Below are positions 1-7,602 of a stretch of 57,770 bases of DNA, one piece after another. Under the pieces are notes generated by a model that was not told the origin of the DNA, did no database searches, and saw only the letters and a list, made by a program, of their open reading frames with translations. The DNA lies in assembly GCA_018714965.1 (NCBI GenBank), contig DVML01000034.1, positions 1 through 57,770 on the forward strand, read 5' to 3'. This DNA comes from Fimihabitans intestinipullorum. Its GTDB lineage: Bacteria; Bacillota_I; Bacilli_A; RF39; UBA660. Each line of letters opens with the position of its first letter. The stretch's first letter is position 1. The translations under genes and the position numbers were made by a program.

Positions 1-117
1 AATAATGATGAATTAAAAGAAAAACTAGACCTAATTAATAATAGGCCTAGAAAATGTATTGGTTATAAAACCCCAAATGAAGTTATAACAGAAGTTCTAA
101 GCAAGTGTTGCACTTGA
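1..117 (+). CDS. IS30-family transposase, C-terminal fragment
   Basis: The window opens inside a reading frame of 38 codons ending in TGA at 115-117. It encodes the NNRPRKCIGYKTPNEV stretch that closes the DDE catalytic domain of IS30-family transposases (the usual form is 'N-RPRK-LGYKTP-E'). The transposase would cut and join insertion sequence ends. Only the 3' end is in the window, so intactness cannot be judged. The frame runs to within about 20 bp of the rpsI terminator, so an IS end must lie close to 117-134; I could not define its terminal inverted repeat. Confidence 0.75.
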   Translation, partial: NNDELKEKLDLINNRPRKCIGYKTPNEVITEVLSKCCT

Positions 118-134
118 TTTGACAAATTATCTAC

Positions 135-165
135 AAAAAAACTCATGAACATTATGTTCATGAGT
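135..165 (-). terminator. Intrinsic terminator of rplM-rpsI
   Basis: A perfect 10-bp stem (ACTCATGAAC / GTTCATGAGT) with a 5-nt loop is followed on the minus strand by a run of T (plus-strand A at 135-140). It sits 20 bp past the rpsI stop codon. Confidence 0.9.
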
Positions 166-184
166 TTTATACATATACAAAATC

Positions 185-601
185 CTATCGTTTTGAGAAT
201 TGAGGTGCTCTACGAGCTGCTTTCAATCCTGGTTTCTTACGTTCTTTGCTTCTTGAATCACGAGTAATAAATCCTGCTTTTTTCAAAATAGATCTGAAAC
301 TTCCTTCGTTTCCTTCATTTGCTTCATCATATTGTAATAAAGCTCTTGTAATTCCTAAACGGATCGCACCAGTTTGACCAGTAAATCCTCCTCCGTTTAC
401 TTTTACTTCGATGTCAAATGTTTCATCTGTACTAGTAGCTACTAATGGTTGTTTTAAGTCCATTACGTTAGTTTCGTAAGGGAAGAAATCTCTTACATCT
501 CTACCGTTTACTGTAATTTTTCCTGTACCTGGTACCATCTTAACTTGCGCTACAGATGATTTTCTTCTACCAGTTCCAGTGTATTCTTTCTTATTTGCCA
601 T
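185..601 (-). CDS. rpsI: 30S ribosomal protein uS9
   Basis: 138 aa, close to the usual ~130. The N-terminal YTGTGRRKSSVAQV segment and the C-terminal KPGLKAARRAPQFSKR tail, which reaches the decoding centre P site, are diagnostic of S9. It lies 11 bp after rplM, the near-universal L13-S9 pair, and is read from the promoter at 1134-1162. Confidence 0.98.
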   Translation of the reverse strand: MANKKEYTGTGRRKSSVAQVKMVPGTGKITVNGRDVRDFFPYETNVMDLKQPLVATSTDETFDIEVKVNGGGFTGQTGAIRLGITRALLQYDEANEGNEGSFRSILKKAGFITRDSRSKERKKPGLKAARRAPQFSKR

Positions 602-612
602 TTAAAAACCTC

Positions 613-1047
613 CTAGTCCAATTTCATTTCTACTGGTTTTTGAGCCATATGTGGATGCTCACTTCCAGCATATACGAATAATTTTTTGTACATTTGACGT
701 CCTAATCTTCCTTTTGGAAGCATACCTTTTACGGCTCTTTCGATCATTTCTTCAGGATATTGTTCCTTCATAACACGAGCAGATCTTTCTCTTAATCCAC
801 CAGTGTATCCACTGTGATTATAATAGATCTTATCATTTAACTTGTTTCCTGTTAAATTAATTTTAGAAGCATTCACCACAATTACAAAGTCACCACAATC
901 TACATGTGGAGTGTATGTTGGTTTGTGTTTACCACGTAATACATGAGCTACTTTTGTAGCTAAACGACCAAGTGTTTGACCTTCAGCATCGATAACATAC
1001 CAATTACGTACGATATCTTCTTTTTTTTGCATATATGTATTTTTCAT
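613..1047 (-). CDS. rplM: 50S ribosomal protein uL13
   Basis: 144 aa from the chosen start. The frame is open for 20 codons further upstream, but the ATG at 1047 has a GGGAGAT ribosome binding site 5-6 nt away and gives the family-typical start MKNTYMQKKEDIVRNWYVIDAEG. The upstream codons run through a leader hairpin. The conserved 'HKPTYTPHVDCGDFV' and 'MLPKGRLGR' segments identify L13, an early assembly protein of the large subunit. Confidence 0.97.
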   Translation of the reverse strand: MKNTYMQKKEDIVRNWYVIDAEGQTLGRLATKVAHVLRGKHKPTYTPHVDCGDFVIVVNASKINLTGNKLNDKIYYNHSGYTGGLRERSARVMKEQYPEEMIERAVKGMLPKGRLGRQMYKKLFVYAGSEHPHMAQKPVEMKLD

Positions 1048-1127
1048 ATAATATCTCCCTTTCTCTAATATTGGATTATAGTAAGTGGTCCCAACACTTA
1101 CTTTCATGGGATATATAAAATGTACCA
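1048..1127 (-). promoter_or_regulatory. rplM leader, candidate L13 autoregulatory RNA
   Basis: About 80 nt separate the expected transcription start from the rplM start codon. The leader contains a clear hairpin, GTAAGTG with CACTTAC around a 7-nt loop, at 1081-1101. Many Firmicutes carry an L13-binding leader here that feeds back on rplM-rpsI. The hairpin is seen; its assignment to the L13 leader family is inference from position. Confidence 0.55.
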
Positions 1128-1133
1128 GTTAAA

Positions 1134-1162
1134 ATTGTACTAAAAAATCATATAAAAGTCAA
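1134..1162 (-). promoter_or_regulatory. SigA-type promoter of rplM-rpsI
   Basis: -35 TTGACT (1157-1162), 17-nt spacer, -10 TACAAT (1134-1139) on the minus strand, placed to produce the rplM leader. Confidence 0.85.
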
Positions 1163-1202
1163 TAAAATTATATGCTTTTTCTTTGCATTTTAAGCTTTCT
1201 AA

Positions 1203-1238
1203 AAATAAAAAAGAGCCATTATGAAATAATTGTTGGCT
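1203..1238 (-). terminator. Terminator overlapping the DUF2752 stop codon
   Basis: On the minus strand AGCCA and TGGCT pair around an inner TTAT/ATAA stem with a small bulge, followed by CTTTTTTATTTTT. The stop codon (1219-1221) lies inside the hairpin. Confidence 0.65.
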
Positions 1239-1632
1239 GCAAGAATGAAAAACAATCAAAATTACGCAATATTCCAAACAAAATCGCAATTATTAAAAGG
1301 ACATACCAAAACCAATTAGGAAATATTTTTATCTTCTTATCGTATATCCATCCGTAAAGTTGACCACCAAAATAAATAACAAAAATAGGAATCAAACAAA
1401 CAACAAATGCATTATAGTGAAATGCTTGTACGATATCTAATTCCAATAGTGAAAAGAATGTCCTTGTAATTCCACATCCAGGACAATAAAGTCCTGTGAT
1501 CTCATGAAAGATACAAGGAATTGAAAAACCATATGTATGATTTAAAAAAAGATAGAAAAAAAGGAGCAATACGAGAATCCCACTAATCAAAAAAGTAAAT
1601 ATTAATTTTTCTTTTCTGGTCGTAAGTTTCAT
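1219..1632 (-). CDS. DUF2752 family membrane protein
   Basis: 137 aa. The ATG at 1632 is preferred over the frame's upstream extension because an AGAGGAG site lies 4 nt before it. The protein has an N-terminal hydrophobic helix (about residues 10-33), the family signature CPGCGITR (about residues 52-59), and two further membrane helices. Molecular function of the family is unknown; the conserved Cys pair suggests metal or redox involvement, which is only a guess. It is 16 bp downstream of a DUF4234 gene and almost certainly co-transcribed with it. Confidence 0.8.
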   Translation of the reverse strand: MKLTTRKEKLIFTFLISGILVLLLFFYLFLNHTYGFSIPCIFHEITGLYCPGCGITRTFFSLLELDIVQAFHYNAFVVCLIPIFVIYFGGQLYGWIYDKKIKIFPNWFWYVLLIIAILFGILRNFDCFSFLQPTIIS

Positions 1633-1648
1633 ATAACTCCTCTTTCTT

Positions 1649-2005
1649 TTACATCTCAGCCTTTTGTCTAGCAACCTCATTTAATTCATTTTGCATCAAG
1701 CACCAATTGACGATACTTAATCCCAAAAGAGATAAAATTAAATATAGTACTGAGTTATCTGTTGCACGTAATCCTTGTTTTGTTTTTCCATCGTACAATT
1801 CTTTTCCCATTTTATAATTCCAATAAATGGTATAGATTCCACAAGTGATAATACCAAACAAGAATGCTTTTCCCCCTGAAAAATCACGGTCATCATTTAA
1901 ATAAGCAGCATCGTCTGTTAAGTTAATAAACCATATGATACCATAGATACCGCATGTTACGATAGATAAAATAACATTTACCGCAATATTTTTCTCTTTA
2001 ATCAT
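1649..2005 (-). CDS. DUF4234 domain membrane protein
   Basis: 118 aa. The repeated 'TCGIYGIIWF' and 'TCGIYTIYWNYKMG' turns, each in a membrane helix, are typical of DUF4234. Three hydrophobic segments are visible. The AGGAGGAG site sits 6 nt before the ATG. It is the first gene of a two-gene unit with the DUF2752 gene; the two families often sit together. The function is unknown. Confidence 0.8.
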   Translation of the reverse strand: MIKEKNIAVNVILSIVTCGIYGIIWFINLTDDAAYLNDDRDFSGGKAFLFGIITCGIYTIYWNYKMGKELYDGKTKQGLRATDNSVLYLILSLLGLSIVNWCLMQNELNEVARQKAEM

Positions 2006-2025
2006 GTACTCTCCTCCTTACTATC

Positions 2026-2053
2026 AATATACCATAATCATATGTGATTGCAA
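2026..2053 (-). promoter_or_regulatory. Candidate promoter of the DUF4234-DUF2752 pair
   Basis: -35 TTGCAA (2048-2053), 16-nt spacer, -10 TATATT (2026-2031) on the minus strand. It is directly downstream of truA, where I see no convincing terminator, so readthrough from the ecf operon is also possible. Confidence 0.5.
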
Positions 2054-2061
2054 AGTGTTTT

Positions 2062-2802
2062 TTAATAAAATACATCTTTTAAGTAAAGTCCTTCTGGATG
2101 AGCTGTCACTCCTGCCTTACGGCGATCTTTTGCTTCCAATATTTCGATGATATCTTCAGCTTTTCGTTTTCCTTCACCAATTTCAATTAACGTACCAACC
2201 ATATTTCTAACCATATAGCGTAAGAAACCTGTTCCTAAAAACGATAGAACAATCATATTTCCTGCTTTTAAATCACGCACGAGATTGGCTTGAATAATTT
2301 TTCTTACAAAATCATCTTTTTCTTCGTTTGCCTTACTAAATGATTTAAAATCATGTTCACCTTCTAAGTACTTCATCGCACGCTCCATAGCAACGACATC
2401 GAGACGTTTATTGTATTGATATACATAATCTTTTTCTAATGGGTTATACTCCCCCATATTAATTTTGTAAATATATTCTTTTCCCTTCGCGTTATATCTT
2501 GCATGGAACATATCACTCACAACGCTTACTTCTCTAACGTAGATATCTGCTGGAAGTAAACTATTCATGGCCTTTTTTAATTGCTCCGGCGTTATTTCCA
2601 AATCTAAATCAAAATGAGCTTTTTGTCCTAAAGCGTGAACTCCAGCATCCGTTCTCCCTGAACCATGAATCGGTACAGCCGTATCATTATTGATCTTTTT
2701 TAGAACTTTTTCCACTTCGTTTTGAACTGTTTTTCCACGTGGTTGTTTCTGATATCCTTTATATTTTGAACCATCATATGCAAATGAAATTAAAAACCTC
2801 AT
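2062..2802 (-). CDS. truA: tRNA pseudouridine(38-40) synthase TruA
   Basis: 246 aa, the usual length. It isomerises uridines 38-40 of the tRNA anticodon stem. The motif GSGRTDAGVHALGQ contains the catalytic Asp, and 'FLRYMVRNMVGTLIEIG' is the second conserved block. Its ATG overlaps the TGA of ecfT (ATGA), so translation is coupled. The ecf-truA linkage is a typical Firmicutes arrangement. Confidence 0.97.
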   Translation of the reverse strand: MRFLISFAYDGSKYKGYQKQPRGKTVQNEVEKVLKKINNDTAVPIHGSGRTDAGVHALGQKAHFDLDLEITPEQLKKAMNSLLPADIYVREVSVVSDMFHARYNAKGKEYIYKINMGEYNPLEKDYVYQYNKRLDVVAMERAMKYLEGEHDFKSFSKANEEKDDFVRKIIQANLVRDLKAGNMIVLSFLGTGFLRYMVRNMVGTLIEIGEGKRKAEDIIEILEAKDRRKAGVTAHPEGLYLKDVFY

Positions 2803-3521
2803 ACCATTACCTCTTTCACTACAATTAACACAAAGATGAATACGCAGGTTGCAATACTCATAATTGATTTTTTATCATTAATTTTGACTTGATTTTCCGT
2901 CCGATATGCATCGACACGAAATAATTTTACTTCTAGCATGTCAGAAAAATTTCTCGCTTTTTTCTCTAATCTTTCTTTCAGTGCTACGAAGTAAACATTT
3001 CTATACTGCCAGTAATCCCTTTTTCGCAACGAACTTCGATCTAATCCTCTTGTTTGTAATGCAAACAAAGCCTGATTATGAGCACTACGAAACTCTTTTA
3101 CGTAAAGACAGAATAATACAATTTGATAAGACACTTTCTCAGGAATTAACCCAAAGAACGAAAGCGGACGACAAATAAAGTTTAAACTTTCCGCCTCTTC
3201 CAACAATGTCGTTTGATTGATATAAAACATTATTAGAAAATATGCTATTATCAGTTTAATGCTGTAACGCACTGATGTCAATAGATTTCCCGTGATAACG
3301 AAGAAGATGACAAAACTTAACAAAACAAGGATACCGATAACATATAACCATATTCTCTCTAATTTTACATGTCTGCTAAGATATAGAATTATAATTCCAA
3401 TAGTAAAACATAATAGAATAGGAAGAGAATGACATACAATGACAGATAATAATATCAGCAGTATACAAATTAACATACAAGCTGGCGATAATAAAAGTGA
3501 TCGATCTTTTTTATTTTGCAT
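2799..3521 (-). CDS. ecfT: Energy-coupling factor transporter membrane subunit EcfT
   Basis: 240 aa. It is the transmembrane scaffold that couples ATP hydrolysis by the two EcfA subunits to vitamin/cofactor S-components encoded elsewhere. There are five or six hydrophobic segments, and the cytoplasmic 'FALQTRGLDRS' stretch carries an x-R-G coupling motif. The start at 3521 is chosen over 3533 because AAGGATG lies upstream at useful distance; it overlaps the ecfA2 end by 11 bp. Confidence 0.88.
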   Translation of the reverse strand: MQNKKDRSLLLSPACMLICILLILLSVIVCHSLPILLCFTIGIIILYLSRHVKLERIWLYVIGILVLLSFVIFFVITGNLLTSVRYSIKLIIAYFLIMFYINQTTLLEEAESLNFICRPLSFFGLIPEKVSYQIVLFCLYVKEFRSAHNQALFALQTRGLDRSSLRKRDYWQYRNVYFVALKERLEKKARNFSDMLEVKLFRVDAYRTENQVKINDKKSIMSIATCVFIFVLIVVKEVMV

Positions 3522-4350
3522 GGCGATACACATCCTTTATTAAATCATTGATATCATCTCGATACCCTAATTTTATCTTCTTTTGATCTAATACCTTTTT
3601 CGAAAATAAAATAGTTTTTGGAATAGAAATACCGGCTCTTTCCAATTTTTTTACTTGTTGAAATACTTCCATTTTCTTTCCGGATAAATAAATTTTACCT
3701 CGATTCAAAATCACCACTTGATCTGCCACTTGAACTGCAAAATCACTATCCCTACTCATGATAAGAATTGTCTTATTATATTTTCTCTTCAATGAACGAA
3801 TCGTTCGTATCCACTGTCCTTTGCTGTAAGAATCTAATCCTACTGTCGGCTCGTCCAATATGATGACACTCGGATTATAAGCTAGGACTGCCGCAAAAGC
3901 AATTTTCTTTTTTTCTCCTAAACTAAGTCGAAAAGGATTTTTGTCTAAATAAGATTCATCTAGATCTACCATTTTTAACGAAGCTAGAATATGCTGTTCT
4001 ATTTTATCTGGATGATACTTGTATTGTTTCATTGCAAATGCTATCTCTTCTCTTACGGTATTTGCTATAAAATTTCTTTCTGGATATTGTTCAACAACTC
4101 CAACGAGACGATACAATCCAGCATAGTTAAATTTTTCTAATCCTGCTTTTATAATAAATGGACCAACCGAAATCACACCTTCCGTCGGAAACTTTATCGT
4201 TTGAAGCATTTCTCTTAAAATACTTTTTCCACTACCACTTTTTCCCATGACTACAGTTACTTTACGATCGGAAGCGACAAAGCTAATATCTTGCAACTGA
4301 GTAGTACCATCACTATCGATATATTTTACATTATCAAACTTTACTTCCAT
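3511..4350 (-). CDS. ecfA2: ECF transporter ATP-binding subunit, EcfA2-like, with a replaced switch His
   Basis: 279 aa ABC ATPase. Walker A GKSGSGKS is at about 36-43, the signature is LSLGE (142-146) rather than LSGGQ, and Walker B ends in a normal D-E (166-167). The switch histidine, usually 'ITHD', is replaced by 'MSRD' (Arg200). It overlaps ecfA1 by 10 bp and ecfT by 11 bp, so the three form one coupled unit. The A1/A2 label rests on gene order only. Confidence 0.87.
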   Translation of the reverse strand: MEVKFDNVKYIDSDGTTQLQDISFVASDRKVTVVMGKSGSGKSILREMLQTIKFPTEGVISVGPFIIKAGLEKFNYAGLYRLVGVVEQYPERNFIANTVREEIAFAMKQYKYHPDKIEQHILASLKMVDLDESYLDKNPFRLSLGEKKKIAFAAVLAYNPSVIILDEPTVGLDSYSKGQWIRTIRSLKRKYNKTILIMSRDSDFAVQVADQVVILNRGKIYLSGKKMEVFQQVKKLERAGISIPKTILFSKKVLDQKKIKLGYRDDINDLIKDVYRHAK

Positions 4351-5150
4351 ATTGCATCCACCATTTCATCCATATCTAATATCAAGTGATCCACTAAACC
4401 ATAATACTTTAGTTTATTAGATAAACTTACCATAAATGGAAGCTGTAATCCTGATGCCTTTATGATCTTCGTTTCTTGCAATACTTTTTCCTTCGTATCA
4501 AATAAGATTGCTTTCCCTTGACTTAATATTACAATATCTTCTCCATACATCGCGTCTTCCAAATCTTCTACTGTCTGCACAATGGTCGCATGCTCATTCT
4601 TATGATATCTTTTTAAAATGGAAACAACTAATTTTTTGTCTTTTTCATCTAATCCCAAATACGGTTGATCTAATAAGAGAATTGGTGGCTTTCGAATCAA
4701 AGCAGTAGCAAGTAATAATAACTGTCTTTCTCCACGACGCAACTTTGAAACAGAAAGGTCTAAAATTTTATCTAGGTGGAACTCCTTACTAATTTTTTCT
4801 ACTTTTCCCTTGATTTCATCCGTTGATAAATTTAAATTTTCCAGTGGAAATTCCAATTCTTCGCGGACTGTATCTTTGATAAAAACATGATTTCGATTTT
4901 CTAAAAGGACTCCTAATTGTTTTCGAATCGAACAAATATTCCTTCCACACATTTGATATCCATCGATGTGTATATTGGCATCAGCTTTTTTTAAACCGCA
5001 TAAAATTTGAATCAAAGTACTCTTCCCGCTTCCATTTTTACCTGCGATAGAAGTAAATGTACCCTTCTGGATCACTAAGTTAAAATGATCAAAAAACATT
5101 CTGTCATCATAACCATAAATCAAATTTCGAATTCGGATTGCGTCTTTCAC
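4341..5150 (-). CDS. ecfA1: ECF transporter ATP-binding subunit, EcfA1-like, degenerate motifs
   Basis: 269 aa from a GTG at 5150 preceded by GGTGGTGG. The frame is open further upstream to 5204, but that stretch holds the promoter, so it is not coding. Walker A is intact (about 37-44). The signature is LRRGE (137-141). The catalytic Glu is Gln in LLLDQP (161-162), and the switch His is Val in 'QTVED' (194). First gene of ecfA1-ecfA2-ecfT-truA. The subunit probably binds ATP but may hydrolyse it poorly. Confidence 0.85.
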   Translation of the reverse strand: MKDAIRIRNLIYGYDDRMFFDHFNLVIQKGTFTSIAGKNGSGKSTLIQILCGLKKADANIHIDGYQMCGRNICSIRKQLGVLLENRNHVFIKDTVREELEFPLENLNLSTDEIKGKVEKISKEFHLDKILDLSVSKLRRGERQLLLLATALIRKPPILLLDQPYLGLDEKDKKLVVSILKRYHKNEHATIVQTVEDLEDAMYGEDIVILSQGKAILFDTKEKVLQETKIIKASGLQLPFMVSLSNKLKYYGLVDHLILDMDEMVDAIWK

Positions 5151-5175
5151 AATACCACCACCATTAAATGCTTCT

Positions 5176-5204
5176 ATTATAATACATTTCACGTATTTTT
5201 TCAA
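5176..5204 (-). promoter_or_regulatory. Promoter of the ecf-truA operon
   Basis: -35 TTGAAA (5199-5204), 17-nt spacer, -10 TATAAT (5176-5181) on the minus strand. It lies inside the open frame upstream of ecfA1 and therefore fixes the ecfA1 start at the downstream GTG. Confidence 0.88.
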
Positions 5205-5232
5205 TTGCAGGAACTGGGATCAAAAAAATACA

Positions 5233-5261
5233 TTGCAGAATTTTGAAATAAATGATACAAT
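5233..5261 (+). promoter_or_regulatory. Promoter of the SDR / flavin reductase-rubredoxin pair
   Basis: -35 TTGCAG (5233-5238), 17-nt spacer, -10 TACAAT (5256-5261) with a TG one base upstream. Divergent from the ecf promoter. Confidence 0.8.
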
Positions 5262-5302
5262 CAAAATAGGAACTGTTACTAGTTTCAAGAAAGGGTGAAA
5301 AA

Positions 5303-6046
5303 ATGTTAGAAGGAAAAACTGCTATTATTACAGGTGGCACAAGAGGAATTGGATTTGCCACAGTAGAAAAGTTTTTAGAAAATGGTGCGAATGTTGCTGT
5401 ACTAGGTTCTAAAAAAGAAACAGTCGAAAAAGCACTTGAAAAATTAAAGGAAAAATATGCAAGCGATAGATTTATCGGACTATCTCCAAAATTATCAGAT
5501 GAAGGAGAAGTCAAAGAAGCTTTTGAAACCGTGAAAAAAACATTTGGAAGCATCGATATCTTAGTAAATAACGCTGGAATTTCTGCTAGAGATTCTCTTT
5601 ATGAATACAAATTAGAAGACTTCAAAAAAATTATTGATTTAAATGTCACTTCTATTTTTAACTGTTCTAAAATTGCTGCAACAACAATGAAAGAACAAGG
5701 AAAAGGTGTTATTTTAAACACAAGTTCTATGGTTAGTTTATACGGACAGGCAAGTGGATGTGGATATCCTACAAGTAAATTTGCAGTCAACGGATTAACT
5801 AAGTCCCTTGCAAGGGAACTTGGAAAAGATGGAATTCGCGTTAACGCTGTCGCTCCAGGTGTCATCATGACTGATATGATGAAGGATGTTCCAGAAAATC
5901 TAATTCAACCAATTATTCAAACGATACCATTAGGTAGAATTGGACAACCAGAAGATATTGCAAATGCATTCTTATTTTTAGCAAGCGATATGGCAAGTTA
6001 CATCACAGGAGCAATTCTCTCTGTCGATGGAGCAACGATGTGCTAG
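5303..6046 (+). CDS. Short-chain dehydrogenase/reductase, FabG/BaiA-like
   Basis: 247 aa classical SDR. The nucleotide-binding GGTRGIG lies at 11-17 and NNAG at 89-92; the catalytic Ser is in 'NTSS' (~141), with Tyr155 and Lys159 in GYPTSK. The C-terminal 'LFLASDMASYITGAILSVDGA' is shared with FabG and with BaiA-type 3alpha-hydroxysteroid dehydrogenases; from memory the N-terminus and the GYPTSK region look closer to BaiA. The AAAGGG site is 7 nt before the ATG. Its stop is 8 bp before a flavin reductase-rubredoxin gene, suggesting a joint redox function. The substrate is unknown. Confidence 0.85.
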   Translation: MLEGKTAIITGGTRGIGFATVEKFLENGANVAVLGSKKETVEKALEKLKEKYASDRFIGLSPKLSDEGEVKEAFETVKKTFGSIDILVNNAGISARDSLYEYKLEDFKKIIDLNVTSIFNCSKIAATTMKEQGKGVILNTSSMVSLYGQASGCGYPTSKFAVNGLTKSLARELGKDGIRVNAVAPGVIMTDMMKDVPENLIQPIIQTIPLGRIGQPEDIANAFLFLASDMASYITGAILSVDGATMC

Positions 6047-6054
6047 GTGATATG

Positions 6055-6708
6055 ATGGATACAAAAGTATTAAGAAATTTATCATACGGTGTCTATATCG
6101 TATCGACAATGGATCAAGAAAAACCAGTAGGATGTGTTGCTAATAGTGTTATGCAAATCACATCTGATCCAATCACTGTTGCTGTTAGCATCAATCATGA
6201 TAACTATACAAATCAAATAATCAAAGATTTTAAAAAATTTGCCATCAACATCTTGCCAGAAACAGTAGATATGAATTGGATTGGTACATTTGGATTTGAA
6301 TCTAGTAAAAATATAAATAAATTCGAACAGATCGATTATCGTATGGAACAATCACTTCCAATATTACCATCTACTTGTGGAGCATTACTATGTGAAGTAA
6401 AAGAAACGATTGAAACTTCAACACATACAATTTTTATCGGAACTGTTTATGAAACAGTTTCTGCAACGAAAGACAATCCTATGACATATGCATACTATCA
6501 TCAAGTAAAAAAAGGAACATCACCTAAAAACGCACCAACCTATATTGCAAATGAAACTGAACAAAAAGAAGATACAAAAGAAAAAAAGAAAACAAAATGG
6601 GTTTGTACAGTCTGTGGATATGTTGTAGAAATGGATGAACTTCCAGATGACTTTAGATGTCCGATCTGTGGACGTGGAAAAGAAGCTTTTAAAAAATTAG
6701 AAGACTAA
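6055..6708 (+). CDS. Flavin reductase-like domain fused to rubredoxin (Hrb-like)
   Basis: 217 aa. Residues ~1-150 form an FMN-binding flavin reductase-like domain ('SYGVYIVSTMDQEKPVGCVANSV'). A charged linker rich in Lys and Glu follows, and the last ~45 residues are rubredoxin with two Cys pairs, CTVCGY and CPICG, that would bind one iron. This matches the architecture of high-molecular-weight rubredoxin (Hrb) of Moorella, which passes electrons from NADH to flavodiiron proteins. Two adjacent ATGs exist (6052, 6055); AGGTGA favours 6055. No flavodiiron protein is seen in the window. Confidence 0.88.
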   Translation: MDTKVLRNLSYGVYIVSTMDQEKPVGCVANSVMQITSDPITVAVSINHDNYTNQIIKDFKKFAINILPETVDMNWIGTFGFESSKNINKFEQIDYRMEQSLPILPSTCGALLCEVKETIETSTHTIFIGTVYETVSATKDNPMTYAYYHQVKKGTSPKNAPTYIANETEQKEDTKEKKKTKWVCTVCGYVVEMDELPDDFRCPICGRGKEAFKKLED

Positions 6709-6734
6709 AAAAGGTACGTTATCGTACCTTTTTA
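6707..6734. terminator. Bidirectional terminator
   Basis: AAGGTACG - TTAT - CGTACCTT (6711-6730), flanked by A4 on the left and T3 or more on the right, between two convergent genes. It serves both. Confidence 0.85.
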
Positions 6735-7484
6735 TGATCCCTTCTTTTTTTGTATATGGTAAGTAATTTTTAATAATAATTTCGTAGGAACAAAGCGATA
6801 AAAAACATGAACTAACTTCATTTGAATTCCTGGAACAATCACTAACTTACGGCAAAACATTTGCTCGAGTGCATAATGAGCAACATCATAGCTAGTTAAT
6901 GCATTCAGTGAAAATTCAACTCCTGCTACTTTATTAAAGTTTGTACTAACAGGTCCTGGGCAAAGTGCGCCAATGTATACATGACTTCCACTTTGTCTTA
7001 GTTCTTCGTAAATTGCTTCTGTGAAATGTAATACATACGCTTTTGTCGCATAATAAGTTGCCATCATTGGTCCTGGCATAAAAGCTGCAGAAGATGCCAC
7101 ATTCAAAATATACCCTTTATCCTTTTTCTTAAAATCTTCTAAAAATAATTTTGTCAAACAATGCACTGCTTTAATATTCGTATCGATCATATCTAATTCT
7201 TTTTCCAATTTTAAAGAGGTGAATTCACCATATAATCCAAATCCTGCATTGTTAATTACAATATCGATATCCTTATCTTTTACTTGATCATACAACTCTG
7301 TACAATTGTATACACTAGATATATCGAGATTAATAATTTCTACATTCGTTTTTAATTCTTTTTTCAACTGTGAGAGTCTTGTCTTACGACGTGCTACTAA
7401 AATTAAATCATATCCTCTCTCACTTAAAATACGAGCCATATCTCGTCCAATTCCTGAACTAGCCCCTGTGATTAGTGCTAACAT
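6732..7484 (-). CDS. Short-chain dehydrogenase, DltE/YqjQ-like
   Basis: 250 aa. The start at 7484 gives MLALITGASSGIG with the glycine-rich NAD(P) loop at 5-13, and AGGGTGAT lies 6 nt upstream. The longer frame reads through the -10 box and is discarded. NNAGFG and the catalytic Y144-x3-K148 ('YYATK') with Ser132 are present. The C-terminus is basic with a hydrophobic stretch. Substrate unknown. It is transcribed alone, convergent with the Hrb-like gene. Confidence 0.82.
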   Translation of the reverse strand: MLALITGASSGIGRDMARILSERGYDLILVARRKTRLSQLKKELKTNVEIINLDISSVYNCTELYDQVKDKDIDIVINNAGFGLYGEFTSLKLEKELDMIDTNIKAVHCLTKLFLEDFKKKDKGYILNVASSAAFMPGPMMATYYATKAYVLHFTEAIYEELRQSGSHVYIGALCPGPVSTNFNKVAGVEFSLNALTSYDVAHYALEQMFCRKLVIVPGIQMKLVHVFYRFVPTKLLLKITYHIQKKKGS

Positions 7485-7502
7485 AAACATCACCCTGCAA
7501 TC

Positions 7503-7531
7503 ATTATAACCCACTTACGTAGGAAATTCAA
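7503..7531 (-). promoter_or_regulatory. Promoter of the minus-strand SDR gene
   Basis: -35 TTGAAT (7526-7531), 17-nt spacer, -10 TATAAT (7503-7508) on the minus strand; the short leader ends at the start at 7484. Confidence 0.85.
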
Positions 7532-7602
7532 ACAAATTCATCATATTATATATTTTTATTACATACAAAATATGCTAAAATAAAATAGAAATGAGGGATC
7601 GT

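Noticed and set aside
1048..1107. Longer rplM reading frame
   Set aside because: The 20 extra codons include the leader hairpin and do not match L13; the internal ATG has a strong ribosome binding site.
5151..5204. N-terminal extension of ecfA1 to a TTG at 5204
   Set aside because: The segment consists of the -35 and -10 boxes of a good promoter and lacks a ribosome binding site; GTG 5150 has one.
5164..5553. 129-codon minus-strand ORF antisense to the SDR gene
   Set aside because: It is a mirror frame of the dehydrogenase with Ser/Phe-rich composition and no start signals.
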